Source of the DNA: Methylobacterium aerolatum
GTDB lineage: Bacteria > Pseudomonadota > Alphaproteobacteria > Rhizobiales > Beijerinckiaceae
Direction: 5' to 3'
Assembly: GCF_022179085.1 (NCBI RefSeq)
Contig: NZ_BPQE01000004.1
Coordinates: forward strand, 1 to 64,000
Length of the DNA stretch: 64,000 nt
Shown: positions 7,869 to 16,438 of the stretch, in pieces
Position numbering within the stretch: position 1 is the first letter of the stretch
Layout: each line of letters begins with the position of its first letter
Position numbers and translations under genes: made by a program
Notes under the pieces: model-generated
Told to the model about the DNA's origin: nothing
Databases searched by the model: none
Seen by the model: the letters and a program-made list of their open reading frames with translations, nothing else

Positions 7869-9248
7869 TTAGGGGTTTGCCCGCGCGCGCGCGCGACCGT
7901 AGCCGGCATAGATCGCCAGCCCCAAGCCCAGCCAGAGGGCGAGGCGGATCCAGGTCTCCGGCGGCAGGGAGGCCATCAGCACGGCGCAGGCCGCCAGCCC
8001 GAGGCCGGCGACCACATCCGCCGCCGGCACCCGGAAGGGGCGGGGCAGGTCGGGGCGGCGGCGGCGCAGGATCGGCACGCTGGCGCAGACGAGGCCGAAG
8101 GCCAGCAGGGTGCCGATGCTCACCAGTTCGCCCAGCACGTCGATGGGCACCAGCCCCGCCACGGCGGCGGTGCAGAGGCCGATCATCCACTGGCTCGCGG
8201 CGGGGACGCGGGTGCGGCGGTCCACCCGCGCGAAGGCCCCCGGCAGCAGCCGGTCGCGGGCCATCGCGTAGAAGATCCGGCCCTGGCCGTAGAGGGCGGT
8301 GAGGGTCGAGGTGGTGAGTCCGAGGAGGGCGCCGAGCTTCACGAACAGGGACAGGCCGGGATAGCCGATGACGTCGACCGCCTTGGCGATGGGGTCGGGC
8401 ACGTCGAGGTCGCGGTAGGCGACAAGCCCCGTCAGGACGGCGGCCACCGCCACGTAGAGCAGGGTGCTGAGGAGGAGGGAGCCGATCAGGCCGGTGGGCG
8501 CGTCCGCCTGCGGGTCCCGGCACTCCCCCGCCGCCGTGGAGACGGTCTCGAACCCGATATAGGCGAAGAACACCACCGCCGCGCCGCGCAGGACCCCGCT
8601 CGTGCCGAAATGTCCGAACTCGCCCGTGTTCGGCGGCACGAAGGGCTGCCACAGGGCCGGGGAGACGAAGGCCGCGCCGAGGCCGACGAAGGCGAGGATG
8701 ATCGCGACCTTCAGGGCCACCAGGGCGCCGTTGATCCACGACGCCTCGCGCACCCCGCGCGTGAGCAGCGCGGTGAGCACCAGCACGATGCCGACGGCGG
8801 GCAGATCCACCACCCCGCCCTCCCCCGGCCCGGCGCAGAGCGCGGGCGGCAGGTGCAGGCCGACATCCGCCATGAGCGAGCGCGCGTAGCCCGACCAGCC
8901 CACGGCCACCGTCGCGGCGGCCAGCGCGAATTCGAGCACGAGATCCCAGCCGATCAGCCATGCGGGCAGGAGGCCGAGGCTGACGCGGGTGTAGGCGTAG
9001 GTGGAGCCGGCCTGCGGGATCATCGCCGCCAGCTCCGCGTAGCACAGGCCGACCAGCCCGCTGACGAGGCCGCCGATCACGAAGGACAGGACGAGGGCCG
9101 GCCCGGCGTAATGCGCCGCGGCGGTCCCGGTGAGCACGAAGATGCCCGCGCCGATCGTGGCCCCGAGCCCGATGCAGACGAGCCCCGGCGCGGTGAGCGC
9201 CCGGGCGAGGGCGGGATCGGGCGCGGCGGGGGAGTCGGTGCTCGGCAT
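7869..9248 (-). CDS. APC-family amino acid permease
   Basis: A 459-residue integral membrane transporter of the amino acid-polyamine-organocation superfamily, close to the cationic amino acid transporter (CAT/YfnA) branch. The N-terminal helix 1 motif IGLGATIGAGIFVLTG carries the unwound GxG(A)GIF substrate-binding element. Roughly twelve hydrophobic segments follow, including ALVLSFVIGGLVSGLVGLCY and VVFFAYIGFETVSTAAGEC; the latter is the conserved helix 6 (FFAYIGFD/E). GAGG lies a few bases before the ATG. It stands alone, convergent with the flagellin gene across the nested repeat. Likely substrate is a cationic or small neutral amino acid; the sequence does not decide which. Confidence 0.88.
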   Translation of the reverse strand: MPSTDSPAAPDPALARALTAPGLVCIGLGATIGAGIFVLTGTAAAHYAGPALVLSFVIGGLVSGLVGLCYAELAAMIPQAGSTYAYTRVSLGLLPAWLIGWDLVLEFALAAATVAVGWSGYARSLMADVGLHLPPALCAGPGEGGVVDLPAVGIVLVLTALLTRGVREASWINGALVALKVAIILAFVGLGAAFVSPALWQPFVPPNTGEFGHFGTSGVLRGAAVVFFAYIGFETVSTAAGECRDPQADAPTGLIGSLLLSTLLYVAVAAVLTGLVAYRDLDVPDPIAKAVDVIGYPGLSLFVKLGALLGLTTSTLTALYGQGRIFYAMARDRLLPGAFARVDRRTRVPAASQWMIGLCTAAVAGLVPIDVLGELVSIGTLLAFGLVCASVPILRRRRPDLPRPFRVPAADVVAGLGLAACAVLMASLPPETWIRLALWLGLGLAIYAGYGRARARANP

Positions 9249-9560
9249 GATGCCTCACTGTGCGCGGGGTGGGCGACGGGCAAGTTGCGGGCCGCTTCGG
9301 GTCGGGCGATCCCCGCATACCATGGGGGTCGACGCCCCGGCCCGACTGGTGCGGCGAGGCCCCCGTGTCTCCGAAACCCGCCGGGGCTGGCATCCTCCCC
9401 CGATTCGTGTATGGATCCCCCCGCCTCGACCCGGTTGCCGGGCGGGGCTTGAACCGCTTGCGGCAGACCGTGCTGGACGACATCCCGGCACAGGCCGTTC
9501 CGTGAGCATCGGCGCCCGTCACGGACGCCCCATCGTACTCGAAGACCCGAAAGGCACGCG
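9249..9560. other. Intergenic region before rpsO
   Basis: 312 bases between the divergent permease and rpsO genes. It should hold both promoters and the rpsO leader. Short frames on both strands cross it but none has a ribosome-binding site or a recognisable product. No strong hairpin was found. Confidence 0.4.
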
Positions 9561-9830
9561 ATGTCGATCACGGCAGAGCGCAAGACCGCGCTCATCAAGA
9601 CCCACCGCAAGGACCCGAAGGACACCGGCTCCCCCGAGGTGCAGGTGGCCATCCTCTCCGAGCGGATCGCCAACCTGACCGGCCACTTCAAGACCCACAG
9701 CAAGGACAACCATTCCCGCCGTGGCCTCCTGAAGCTGGTCTCCCAGCGCCGTTCGCTTCTGGATTACCTGAAGCGCAAGGACGAGGCCCGCTACCGGGCG
9801 CTCATCGAGAAGCTCGGCATCCGCCGCTGA
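9561..9830 (+). CDS. rpsO: 30S ribosomal protein S15
   Basis: 89 residues, the normal length for S15, which binds the central domain of 16S rRNA early in 30S assembly. The sequence is typical throughout: [20 protein letters not shown], then [12 protein letters not shown] with the conserved His-Asp/Ser rRNA contacts, and the C-terminal [18 protein letters not shown] lies about seven bases before the ATG. It is followed by pnp in the same direction after 224 bases, the widely conserved rpsO-pnp order. Confidence 0.98.
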   Translation: MSITAERKTALIKTHRKDPKDTGSPEVQVAILSERIANLTGHFKTHSKDNHSRRGLLKLVSQRRSLLDYLKRKDEARYRALIEKLGIRR

Positions 9831-10054
9831 TCTCAGGCGACGTCACGCGGTTCCGGGCTCCGGGGCCGCGTTCGACTTTCGCCACTCCGACTTTGGCTCG
9901 TCCGGGCATGGGGCCCGGGCAGGCCGCAACGGGCCGCCTCGAGGCGTGAGATCGGGGCAGGATCGCCGGGCGCTTTCCCATCGGAAGCACCCCGCCGTCT
10001 TGCCCCCGCCGCGCCGGGCTTGAGGCCCGCCGTATGATGGCAAGGATAGACAAG

Positions 10055-12283
10055 ATGTTCGACGTGCAACGCGAAGAGCTGATGTGGGGCGACCGCAAGC
10101 TCGTCCTGGAGACGGGCAAGGTGGCCCGGCAGGCGGACGGCGCGGTGGTCGCGACCTACGGCGAGACCTCGGTCCTCGCCTGCGTCGTGGGTGCCAAGGA
10201 GCCGAAGGCCGGCATCGACTTCCTCCCCCTCACCGTGAACTACCAAGAGCGCGCCTACGCCGCCGGCCGCATCCCCGGCGGCTACTTCAAGCGCGAGGGC
10301 CGCCCCTCCGAGAAGGAGACCCTGGTCTCCCGCCTCATCGACCGGCCGATCCGCCCCCTCTTCGTCGAGGGCTGGCGCAACGACACCCAGGTCACGGTCA
10401 CCGTGCTGACCCACGACCTCGAGAACGATCCGGACATCGTCGCCATGGTCGCGGCCTCGGCCGCCCTCACCCTCTCCGGCGTGCCCTTCATGGGCCCGAT
10501 CGGCGCGGCCCGCGTCGGCTACATCAACGGCGGCTACAAGCTGAACCCGCTCGTCACCGAGACCAAGGAAGAGTCCTCCCTCGACCTCGTCGTCGCCGGC
10601 ACCCAGGACGCCGTGCTGATGGTCGAGTCCGAGGCCAAGGAGCTCTCGGAAGACGTGATGCTCGGCGCCGTGATGTTCGGCCACAAGCACTTCCAGCCGG
10701 TGATCGAGGCCATCATCCGCCTCGCCGAGAAGGCCGCCAAGGAGCCGCGCGACTTCCAGGCCCCCGAGAACGCCGACGTCGAGAAGGCGGTCCTGGATGT
10801 CTGCGAGGCGGAACTCCGCGCCGCTTACACCAAGACCGTGAAGCAGGAGCGCTACGCTGCCGTCGACGAGGTGAAGGCCAAGGTCATGGCCGCCCTCTGC
10901 GCCGAGGGTGCGGAGAAGTTCCCGGCCGAGAAGGTCAAGGCCGCCTTCAAGGAGGCCCAGTCGAAGGTGGTCCGCTGGAACATCCTCGACACCGGCTCGC
11001 GCATCGACGGCCGCGACGTGAAGACCGTGCGCCCGATCCTCTCCGAGGTCGGCGTGCTGCCCCGCGCCCACGGCTCCTCGCTATTCACCCGCGGCGAGAC
11101 CCAGGCCCTCGTGGTCGCGACGCTCGGCACCGGCGAGGACGAGCAGTTCATCGACGCGCTGGAAGGCACCTACAAGGAGCGCTTCCTGCTGCACTACAAC
11201 TTCCCTCCCTATTCAGTGGGTGAGACGGGCCGCATGGGCTCCCCGGGCCGCCGCGAGATCGGCCACGGCAAGCTGGCGTGGCGGGCGATCCGTCCGGTGC
11301 TGCCGCCGGCCCACGAGTTCCCGTACACGATCCGCGTCGTGTCCGAGATCACGGAGTCCAACGGTTCGTCTTCGATGGCCTCGGTCTGCGGCGGCTCGCT
11401 GTCGCTGATGGATGCCGGCGTGCCGCTGCGCCGTCCGGTGGCGGGCATCGCCATGGGCCTCATCCTCGAGGGTGAGCGCTTTGCGGTCCTCTCCGACATC
11501 CTCGGCGACGAGGACCACCTCGGCGACATGGACTTCAAGGTGGCCGGCACGGACGAGGGCGTGACCTCGCTCCAGATGGACATCAAGATCGCCGGCATCA
11601 CCGAGGAGATCATGCGGGTCGCCCTCGACCAGGCGCGGGACGGGCGTGCCCACATCCTCGGCGAGATGGCCAAGGCCCTCACCGACGCCCGCCCCGAGCT
11701 CGGCGAGTACGCGCCGCGCATCGAGACCATGCAGATCCCGACGGACAAGATCCGCGACGTGATCGGCACCGGCGGCAAGGTGATCCGCGAGATCGTCGAG
11801 AAGACCGGCGCCAAGATCAACATCGACGACTCGGGCACGGTGAAGATCGCCTCGGCCGACGGCAAGGCAATCAAGGCCGCCTACAACTGGATCCGCTCCA
11901 TCGTGGCGGAGCCGGAGGTCGGCGTGATCTACGACGGCACGATCGTGAAGTGCATGGAGTTCGGCGCCTTCGTGAACTTCTTCGGCGCCAAGGACGGTCT
12001 CGTCCACATCTCCGAACTCGCCGCGAACCGCGTCGCCAAGGTCACTGACGTGGTGAAGGAAGGCGACAAGGTGAAGGTGAAATTCCTCGGCCAGGACGAC
12101 CGGGGCAAGATCCGCCTGTCGATGAAGGTCGTCGATCAGCAGACCGGCGAGGACATCTCCGACAAGATCAAGGCGCAGCGCGACGCCGAGCGGGCCGAGC
12201 GGGGCGACGAGCCCCGTGAGCCGCGCGAGGGCCGCGAGGGTGGCCGCCACCGCGGCGAGCGCCGCCGCGAGGCGGGCGAGTAA
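10055..12283 (+). CDS. pnp: Polyribonucleotide nucleotidyltransferase (PNPase)
   Basis: PNPase degrades RNA 3' to 5' by phosphorolysis and is a core part of the RNA degradosome. I choose ATG 10055 ([16 protein letters not shown]) because AAGGA lies eight bases upstream; the frame opens earlier at 10034, which would add seven residues across that site. The 742 residues contain two RNase PH domains (about 1-215 and 315-540) joined by a helical linker, then a KH domain ([19 protein letters not shown] near 560) and an S1 domain ([16 protein letters not shown] near 625). The tail from about 700 is a charged Arg/Glu-rich region suited to partner or RNA contacts. Second gene of rpsO-pnp, followed by a strong terminator. 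Confidence 0.98.
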   Translation: MFDVQREELMWGDRKLVLETGKVARQADGAVVATYGETSVLACVVGAKEPKAGIDFLPLTVNYQERAYAAGRIPGGYFKREGRPSEKETLVSRLIDRPIRPLFVEGWRNDTQVTVTVLTHDLENDPDIVAMVAASAALTLSGVPFMGPIGAARVGYINGGYKLNPLVTETKEESSLDLVVAGTQDAVLMVESEAKELSEDVMLGAVMFGHKHFQPVIEAIIRLAEKAAKEPRDFQAPENADVEKAVLDVCEAELRAAYTKTVKQERYAAVDEVKAKVMAALCAEGAEKFPAEKVKAAFKEAQSKVVRWNILDTGSRIDGRDVKTVRPILSEVGVLPRAHGSSLFTRGETQALVVATLGTGEDEQFIDALEGTYKERFLLHYNFPPYSVGETGRMGSPGRREIGHGKLAWRAIRPVLPPAHEFPYTIRVVSEITESNGSSSMASVCGGSLSLMDAGVPLRRPVAGIAMGLILEGERFAVLSDILGDEDHLGDMDFKVAGTDEGVTSLQMDIKIAGITEEIMRVALDQARDGRAHILGEMAKALTDARPELGEYAPRIETMQIPTDKIRDVIGTGGKVIREIVEKTGAKINIDDSGTVKIASADGKAIKAAYNWIRSIVAEPEVGVIYDGTIVKCMEFGAFVNFFGAKDGLVHISELAANRVAKVTDVVKEGDKVKVKFLGQDDRGKIRLSMKVVDQQTGEDISDKIKAQRDAERAERGDEPREPREGREGGRHRGERRREAGE

Positions 12284-12315
12284 TCGCCCTCCCCTCCACG
12301 CTTTGACGTGACGCG

Positions 12316-12351
12316 AGAAGCGCGGTCCCCCCGGGGCCGCGCTTCTTTTTT
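12316..12351 (+). terminator. Rho-independent terminator after pnp
   Basis: Perfect 10-bp stem AGAAGCGCGG / CCGCGCTTCT around an eleven-base GC-rich loop, followed directly by a T-run. It lies 33 bases after the pnp stop. Confidence 0.93.
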
Positions 12352-12356
12352 GTCTT

Positions 12357-12450
12357 CGTCATTGCGAGCAAAGCGAAGCAATCGAGGGCAGCGGGACGTT
12401 TCAGGACGCGGTGACTCCCTGGCTTGCTTCGGCTCGCGCTCGCAATGGTG
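12357..12450. repeat. REP-like palindromic repeat, family A
   Basis: Left arm CGTCATTGCGAGCAAAGCG continues into AAGCAATC, and the right arm ends GCTTGCTTCGG...GCTCGCAATGG, roughly the reverse complement. The ~94-base layout (conserved arms, variable centre) recurs at 14904, 21001, 40963, 50936, 54002 and 58844, with partial copies elsewhere. It sits directly after the pnp terminator. Confidence 0.85.
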
Positions 12451-12522
12451 CGAAGGGCGTGATCGCGGGAACGCCCCCTCGCCCCCGGCGTTCGCCGTGC
12501 GATCGGATTTCAAGGAGCCCTC

Positions 12523-12744
12523 ATGGCCAACGACATGATCCACGACATTTTCAGCGGCGAGCCGAACCTGACGACGACGGAGCGGGCGGTCTCGGTGGCG
12601 CTGGGGCTCGGCATCGCCGCGGCGGCGGCGCAGCCCCGGCCGAACAAGTGGCTGAGCCTCGCGGCGCTGGTGGTGGGCGTCGGCCTCGCCATGCGCGGCG
12701 CCACGGGCCACTGCATGGTCAAGTCGGCCGCCAACTCGCTCTAG
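12523..12744 (+). CDS. DUF2892-like small inner-membrane protein
   Basis: A 73-residue protein with two probable membrane segments (VSVALGLGIAAAAA and LSLAALVVGVGLAMRGATGHC). The pattern of an N-terminal amphipathic start, ER-AVS-ALG, then G-A-RG-TGHC resembles the DUF2892/YgaP-type transmembrane domain. Homologues are common in Hyphomicrobiales and are sometimes linked to stress, but no biochemical role can be read here. AAGGAG precedes the ATG by about six bases, which supports translation. It is followed by a family B repeat and a bidirectional terminator. Confidence 0.75.
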   Translation: MANDMIHDIFSGEPNLTTTERAVSVALGLGIAAAAAQPRPNKWLSLAALVVGVGLAMRGATGHCMVKSAANSL

Positions 12745-12750
12745 GTCCGG

Positions 12751-12850
12751 GTGTCCGGAGGGCGAGCCCTCTGGCGGGTGCAGGGCGGAGCCCTGCTTTG
12801 CCAGGGGCCTTGCCCTTGGACCCCACCAAAGGACTCGGTCCTTTGGGATC
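12751..12850 (+). repeat. Interspersed three-hairpin repeat, family B, copy 2
   Basis: Same layout as 1961-2061: GTGTCCGGAGGGCGAGCCC, then CAGGGCGGAGCCCTG, CCAGGGGCCTTGCCCTTGG and AAAGGACTCGGTCCTTT. The last three are hairpins. It starts seven bases after the DUF2892 stop. Confidence 0.85.
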
Positions 12851-12860
12851 CTGGTGTCGC

Positions 12861-12891
12861 AAAGAAAAAGGGGCGCCGGAGCGCCCCTTTT
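12861..12891. terminator. Bidirectional rho-independent terminator
   Basis: Perfect 11-bp stem AAAAGGGGCGC / GCGCCCCTTTT with a CGGA loop. It is A-rich on the left and T-rich on the right, so it can serve the DUF2892 gene (plus) and the GlsB-type gene (minus). Confidence 0.92.
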
Positions 12892-12908
12892 CCGTCACCT
12901 TACGCGAC

Positions 12909-13172
12909 TCAGTAAGTGGTGGTACGGCGGCTGGCGACGAAGCCGTAGATGAAGAGCACGATCACGGCGCCGACGATGGCCCCGATGAACCCTGCTCCCT
13001 GATTCGGCCCATACCAGCCGATGGCCTGACCGACGAAGGTGGCCACGAAGGCGCCGACGATGCCGAGGATCGTCGTCAGAATGAAGCCCGCAGGCTCGTT
13101 CGGGCCGGGCATAATGAACTTGGCGATGACGCCCGCCAGGAATCCGATGATGATCGTCCAGAGAATGCCCAT
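12909..13172 (-). CDS. GlsB/YeaQ/YmgE-family stress membrane protein
   Basis: An 87-residue hydrophobic protein with three predicted membrane helices: ILWTIIIGFLAGVIAKFIMP, GFILTTILGIVGAFVATFVG and FIGAIVGAVIVLFIYGFV. The glycine-rich spacing and the AKFIMPG turn fit the transglycosylase-associated/GlsB (YeaQ) family, usually induced by envelope or general stress. The start at 13172 has GGGGAGAGAC directly upstream; the longer frame reaching 13463 is leader DNA. It is convergent with the DUF2892 gene and shares its terminator. Function in the family is poorly defined. Confidence 0.88.
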   Translation of the reverse strand: MGILWTIIIGFLAGVIAKFIMPGPNEPAGFILTTILGIVGAFVATFVGQAIGWYGPNQGAGFIGAIVGAVIVLFIYGFVASRRTTTY

Positions 13173-13401
13173 GTCTCTCCCCGCATGAGGCCGCTGACGC
13201 CCTCTGAACGTTTGGGTTTTCGAACGGGTTGCTCCGGCACGACGATCCGGCGCCAATTTTTTTGCCGGTTCCGGTCTGCGACACTGGTGCCGTCCGGCGA
13301 TCTTTACGGCAAAGGGTGAGGGGCGGCAGATACGCCGCCCGGCGGGCTCGCGCAGGCGAGGCACCCCCGCCGGATCGGACAGGATGAGGCGGAGACGACG
13401 A

Positions 13402-13758
13402 ATGGCGATCAAGCGGATCGAGCCGGGGGCGCGGATGTCCCAGGCCGTGGTGAACGGCGACATGGTCTACCTCGCGGGCCAGGTGGCGGAGGCGCCGGTG
13501 GGCGCGGGTGTCACCGCCCAGACGCAGAACATCCTCGATCAGATCGACCGGCTGCTGGCCGCCGCCGGCAGCGACAAGGAGCATCTCCTCACCACGACGA
13601 TCTACCTCGCCGACATCGCCCAGTTCGCCGAGATGAACGCCGCCTGGGACGCCTGGGTCTCGAAGGAGAACCCGCCGACCCGCGCCACCGTCGAGGCCAA
13701 GCTCGCGGCGCCGGAATATCTCGTCGAGATCGTCGTGACCGCCGTCAAGGCCGCCTGA
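13402..13758 (+). CDS. RidA-family protein
   Basis: 118 residues of the RidA/YjgF/L-PSP family, trimeric proteins that hydrolyse reactive imine/enamine intermediates made by PLP enzymes. Typical segments are MVYLAGQVAE near residue 23, AQTQNILDQIDRLLAAAG near 40, TTIYLADIAQFAEMN near 65 and the C-terminal PPTRATVEAKLAAPEYLVEIVVTA, containing the conserved Arg that binds the substrate carboxylate. ATG 13402 has GGAG seven bases upstream, preferred over the in-frame ATG at 13384. Its stop is two bases before the next start, so it is probably cotranscribed with the binding-protein gene. Confidence 0.9.
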   Translation: MAIKRIEPGARMSQAVVNGDMVYLAGQVAEAPVGAGVTAQTQNILDQIDRLLAAAGSDKEHLLTTTIYLADIAQFAEMNAAWDAWVSKENPPTRATVEAKLAAPEYLVEIVVTAVKAA

Positions 13759-13760
13759 GC

Positions 13761-14888
13761 ATGGCGCGCCGTCTCCCGGGTTTCGGGCGGTTCGCCGTCG
13801 CCGCGTGCCTCGCCGCCGCGTTCGGCATCGCCCTCTTCGCCGGGCCAGCCCGCACGGCGAACGAGAAGGTCGTGAACATCTACAACTGGTCGGACTATAT
13901 CGACCCGCAGGTGCTCGATGCCTTCACCCGGGAGACGGGCATCAAGGTCGTCTACGACACCTACGACAACAACGAGATCCTGGAGACGCGCCTGCTCGCC
14001 GGGCGCTCGGGCTACGACATCGTCGTGCCCTCCGGTCCCTATCTCCAGCGCCTCATCCGGGCCGGGGCCTTCCGGCCCCTGGACAAGGCGAAGCTGAAGA
14101 ACCTTCCCAACCTCTGGCCGGACATCATGAACCGGCTCGCCGGTTACGATCCCGGCAACCTCTACGCCATCGACTACATGTGGGGCACCACCGGCATCGG
14201 CTACAACGTCGCGCAGGTGAAGGAGAAGCTCGGCCCCAACGCGGTGATCAACTCCTGGGGCACCGTCCTCAACCCCTCCTCGGCGGCCAAGCTGAAGGAG
14301 TGCGGGATCATGATGCTCGACAGCCCCGAGGACCTGATCCCGAGCATGCTGCCGTTCTTCGGCGCGAAGGCGGATTCGAAGCGCTGGGACGACATGACCC
14401 TCGTCACCGACGCGCTCTACAAGGTCCGCGGCAATGTGCGGAAGTTCCACTCGTCGGAATACATCCAGGCACTCGCCAACGGCGACATCTGCCTCGCCGT
14501 GGGCTACTCGGGCGACGTGCTCCAGGCGAAGAAGCGCGCCGACGAGGCGGGCAACCGGGTCGAGATCGCCTACGTCGTGCCCCGTGAGGGCGCGCTGATG
14601 TGGTTCGATTCCTTCGCCATTCCGAAGGATGCCCCGCACCCCGAAGAGGCCCTGGCCTTCCTCGACTACATGATGCGGCCGGACGTGGCGGCGGCCAACT
14701 CGAACTTCGTGTCGTATGCCAGCGGCAACCTCGCCGCGAAGGCCCTCGTGAAGCCGGAGATCCTCAACAATCCCGGCATCTACCCCGACGAGGCGACGAT
14801 GCAGCGCCTCTCGGTCAACACGGCCTGGGACGACCGCACCCAACGCTTCGTCACGAGGCTGTGGACCCGGGTACGGACGGGGCGATAG
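13761..14888 (+). CDS. Polyamine ABC transporter substrate-binding protein (PotF-like)
   Basis: 375 residues. An N-terminal signal peptide (RFAVAACLAAAFGIALFAGPARTA) precedes the mature domain, which opens NEKVVNIYNWSDYIDPQVLD, a near-signature of the PotD/PotF spermidine-putrescine binding family. Further conserved parts include YDTYDNNEILETRLLAG, YDIVVPSGPYLQRL and YMWGTTGIGYN. The binding-site residues Trp and Tyr in YNWSDY and the Glu/Asp in the middle are as in PotF. The product is periplasmic. It follows ridA after two bases. No permease or ATPase gene lies in the window, so it must work with a transporter encoded elsewhere. Confidence 0.9.
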   Translation: MARRLPGFGRFAVAACLAAAFGIALFAGPARTANEKVVNIYNWSDYIDPQVLDAFTRETGIKVVYDTYDNNEILETRLLAGRSGYDIVVPSGPYLQRLIRAGAFRPLDKAKLKNLPNLWPDIMNRLAGYDPGNLYAIDYMWGTTGIGYNVAQVKEKLGPNAVINSWGTVLNPSSAAKLKECGIMMLDSPEDLIPSMLPFFGAKADSKRWDDMTLVTDALYKVRGNVRKFHSSEYIQALANGDICLAVGYSGDVLQAKKRADEAGNRVEIAYVVPREGALMWFDSFAIPKDAPHPEEALAFLDYMMRPDVAAANSNFVSYASGNLAAKALVKPEILNNPGIYPDEATMQRLSVNTAWDDRTQRFVTRLWTRVRTGR

Positions 14889-14903
14889 CGTCCCCGCTCC
14901 TCC

Positions 14904-14997
14904 CCGTCATCGCGAGCGTCGGCGAAGCAATCCAGGGTAGCGGGACGCTTGAGCGCGTGGCGCTGCTGGATTGCTCCGCGTTGCTCGCAACGACGGC
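14904..14997. repeat. REP-like palindromic repeat, family A
   Basis: CCGTCATCGCGAGCGTCGGC then GAAGCAATCCAGG on the left, and CTGGATTGCTCCGCGTTGCTC then GCAACGACGG on the right; the arms are imperfect reverse complements. It lies just after the binding-protein stop. Confidence 0.85.
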
Positions 14998-15020
14998 GAG
15001 GGTCTTCCGGCGCCCTGCTC

Positions 15021-15122
15021 GTGCAGTGACGCACTCACTTCGTTCATGCGTGACTGCACTCGCTCATTGTTTTTGCATCGATTTTTCCAGTCTCGGCTGA
15101 CGCCTCCGACTGGATCGATGCA
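15021..15122. repeat. Two adjacent palindromes before the DUF3597 stop
   Basis: First: GTGCAGTGACGCA (15021-15033) and TGCGTGACTGCAC (15047-15059), with one mismatch. Second: TGCATCGAT plus CCAGTC (15074-15092) pairs with GACTGG plus ATCGATGCA (15108-15122), leaving a TTTT bulge. The second abuts the DUF3597 stop codon and could stall or end its transcription, although no U-tract follows on that strand. Confidence 0.7.
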
Positions 15123-15530
15123 CTAGTTCTTCAGGTCGTCCGGCACCTTGCCGCCGTTCTCGGCGAGCTTCTGCATCACCTGCTTGTGCAGCCAGATGTT
15201 CATGGAGGCCGAATCCTCCTTGTCGCCGGTGTAGTGCAACTCGTCGGCGAGCTGCTTGCGCGCGGTGAGGCTGGAGTCGAGGTCGAGAAGCTTCATCAGA
15301 TCGACGATGGAGTGCCGCCAGTCGAGCTTCTGCGGGTTCTTCTCCGCCATGCCGGTGAGAACCGCCGCCACATCGACAGGTTCGCCGCCGGAACCGCCCG
15401 CGCTGCCGGTGGGGGCCGGCGCGCTCGATCCGCCTCCCGACGTGGTGGAGGGCGAGGAGGGAGCCGCTTCCGCACCGCCTCCGCCGAAGGGGTGAAGGAT
15501 CTTGCTGACGATGTTGCCGAGAAGGCTCAT
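15123..15530 (-). CDS. DUF3597 family protein
   Basis: 135 residues. The N-terminus (MSLLGNIVSKILHPFG) is followed by a Ser/Gly/Pro-rich linker to about residue 55. A conserved C-terminal domain runs DVAAVLTGMAEKNPQKLDWR, IVDLMKLLDLDSSLTARKQL and HYTGDKEDSASMNIWLHKQV. That block is characteristic of DUF3597 and resembles part of LysM-linked small stress proteins. The function is unknown. The start at 15530 was chosen over an upstream in-frame ATG (15584) because the family begins with this Met. The last bases abut a palindrome. Confidence 0.85.
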   Translation of the reverse strand: MSLLGNIVSKILHPFGGGGAEAAPSSPSTTSGGGSSAPAPTGSAGGSGGEPVDVAAVLTGMAEKNPQKLDWRHSIVDLMKLLDLDSSLTARKQLADELHYTGDKEDSASMNIWLHKQVMQKLAENGGKVPDDLKN

Positions 15531-15611
15531 GGGTCTGCTCCGTGCCGCGTTGCGCCCGAATGAGCGGGCGCGCCTCGACAACATGCCGCAGTGCGCGCCT
15601 GTTCCCCTGCG

Positions 15612-15824
15612 TCAGCGGGCGCCGCGCAGCGCGACCCCAAGCATGCACAGGCCGATCATCAGGCAGACGCCGCTCCAGCGCTCGAACAGGGCGGCGCGGG
15701 CCGGGTCGCGCAGCGACAGCACGGCCAGGGCCACTCCACTGAGCAAGCATCCAAGGCAGACGAGGAGGGGCAGAACGAAGGACCCTGTTCTTGAAAGAGA
15801 CGCTGTATTGATAGACCTGTCCAA
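15612..15824 (-). CDS. Hypothetical two-helix membrane protein
   Basis: A 70-residue frame with two clear hydrophobic segments (FVLPLLVCLGCLLSGVALAV and WSGVCLMIGLCMLGVALRGA) and a short polar linker. No family is recognised. The codons agree with the local base composition, and the frame lies upstream of DUF3597 on the same strand, but I see no strong ribosome-binding site. It may be a genuine small membrane protein or chance. Confidence 0.4.
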   Translation of the reverse strand: MDRSINTASLSRTGSFVLPLLVCLGCLLSGVALAVLSLRDPARAALFERWSGVCLMIGLCMLGVALRGAR

Positions 15825-16282
15825 GCGGATGGCGAAGTGGCCGTTCGTCGAAGTACCCGCGTTTTACCACTTAATCTCGGAAAAGCGCGTTTTGTGTCAT
15901 ACAAGACGGAGGGCGTCGACATGCCTCGACCGATAAGGCTCGAACAGACCGGAGAGATATGTTTGAAATCAAATATCGGCTCTCATTTGATTTGATGCAA
16001 TATAAGTCGAAGCGGTTGAGCACAATGAATGCAGATTTCCGCCGGAGTTTCTATTTTTCCTTTGTCGTTTTCTCTCGGATCTGTGCCCGTTTTTTGCATC
16101 GATGGCGGCGATGCTTCGATCCGGCGTGGCATGGCGGCCGGGGGCACGGCGGCCCCGGTTCGAGCAGTTTTTTGTGTCCCCCTCGCCTTCCCCGGCGGCG
16201 GAGCCGTCCGGCGGCGTTGACAGGAGCGAACCCCCCCACCATAAGGGCGGCGCGGAACGCCCGGCGCGGCGTTTTCAGCCTT
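15825..16282. other. AT-rich non-coding stretch upstream of tRNA-Tyr
   Basis: 458 bases without a supported gene. The part at about 15930-16090 is clearly AT-richer than the rest of the window and includes ATCAAAT (15968-15974) and ATTTGAT (15985-15991), an inverted pair with a ten-base gap. This could carry the tRNA promoter or be an unrecognised small RNA locus. Frames crossing it lack start signals. Confidence 0.45.
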
Positions 16283-16366
16283 GGGGGAATGTCCCGAGCG
16301 GCAAAGGGGGCGGACTGTAAATCCGCTGCGTAAGCTTCGTAGGTTCGAGTCCTACTTCCCCCACCA
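16283..16366 (+). tRNA. tRNA-Tyr (GTA)
   Basis: Acceptor stem GGGGGAA / TTCCCCC, discriminator A and encoded CCA. The anticodon loop is CTGTAAA with anticodon GTA, flanked by GCGGA/TCCGC. The T arm contains GTTCGAGTC. A long variable arm (TGCGTAAGCTTCG) marks a class II tRNA, as expected for bacterial tRNA-Tyr. Confidence 0.97.
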
Positions 16367-16438
16367 AGTGCTTCCCACACCTCGACGACAGGGCCACCGT
16401 GGATCCCCTTCGGGTCCACAGGACGCGGGCCTGCGGCC

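Noticed and set aside
9260-9505. 81-codon frame upstream of rpsO
   Set aside because: No ribosome-binding site, no family, and Pro/Arg/Gly-rich composition typical of chance frames.
15074-15122. Rho-independent terminator of the DUF3597 gene
   Set aside because: Stem is good but no T-run follows on the minus strand; kept as a palindrome only.
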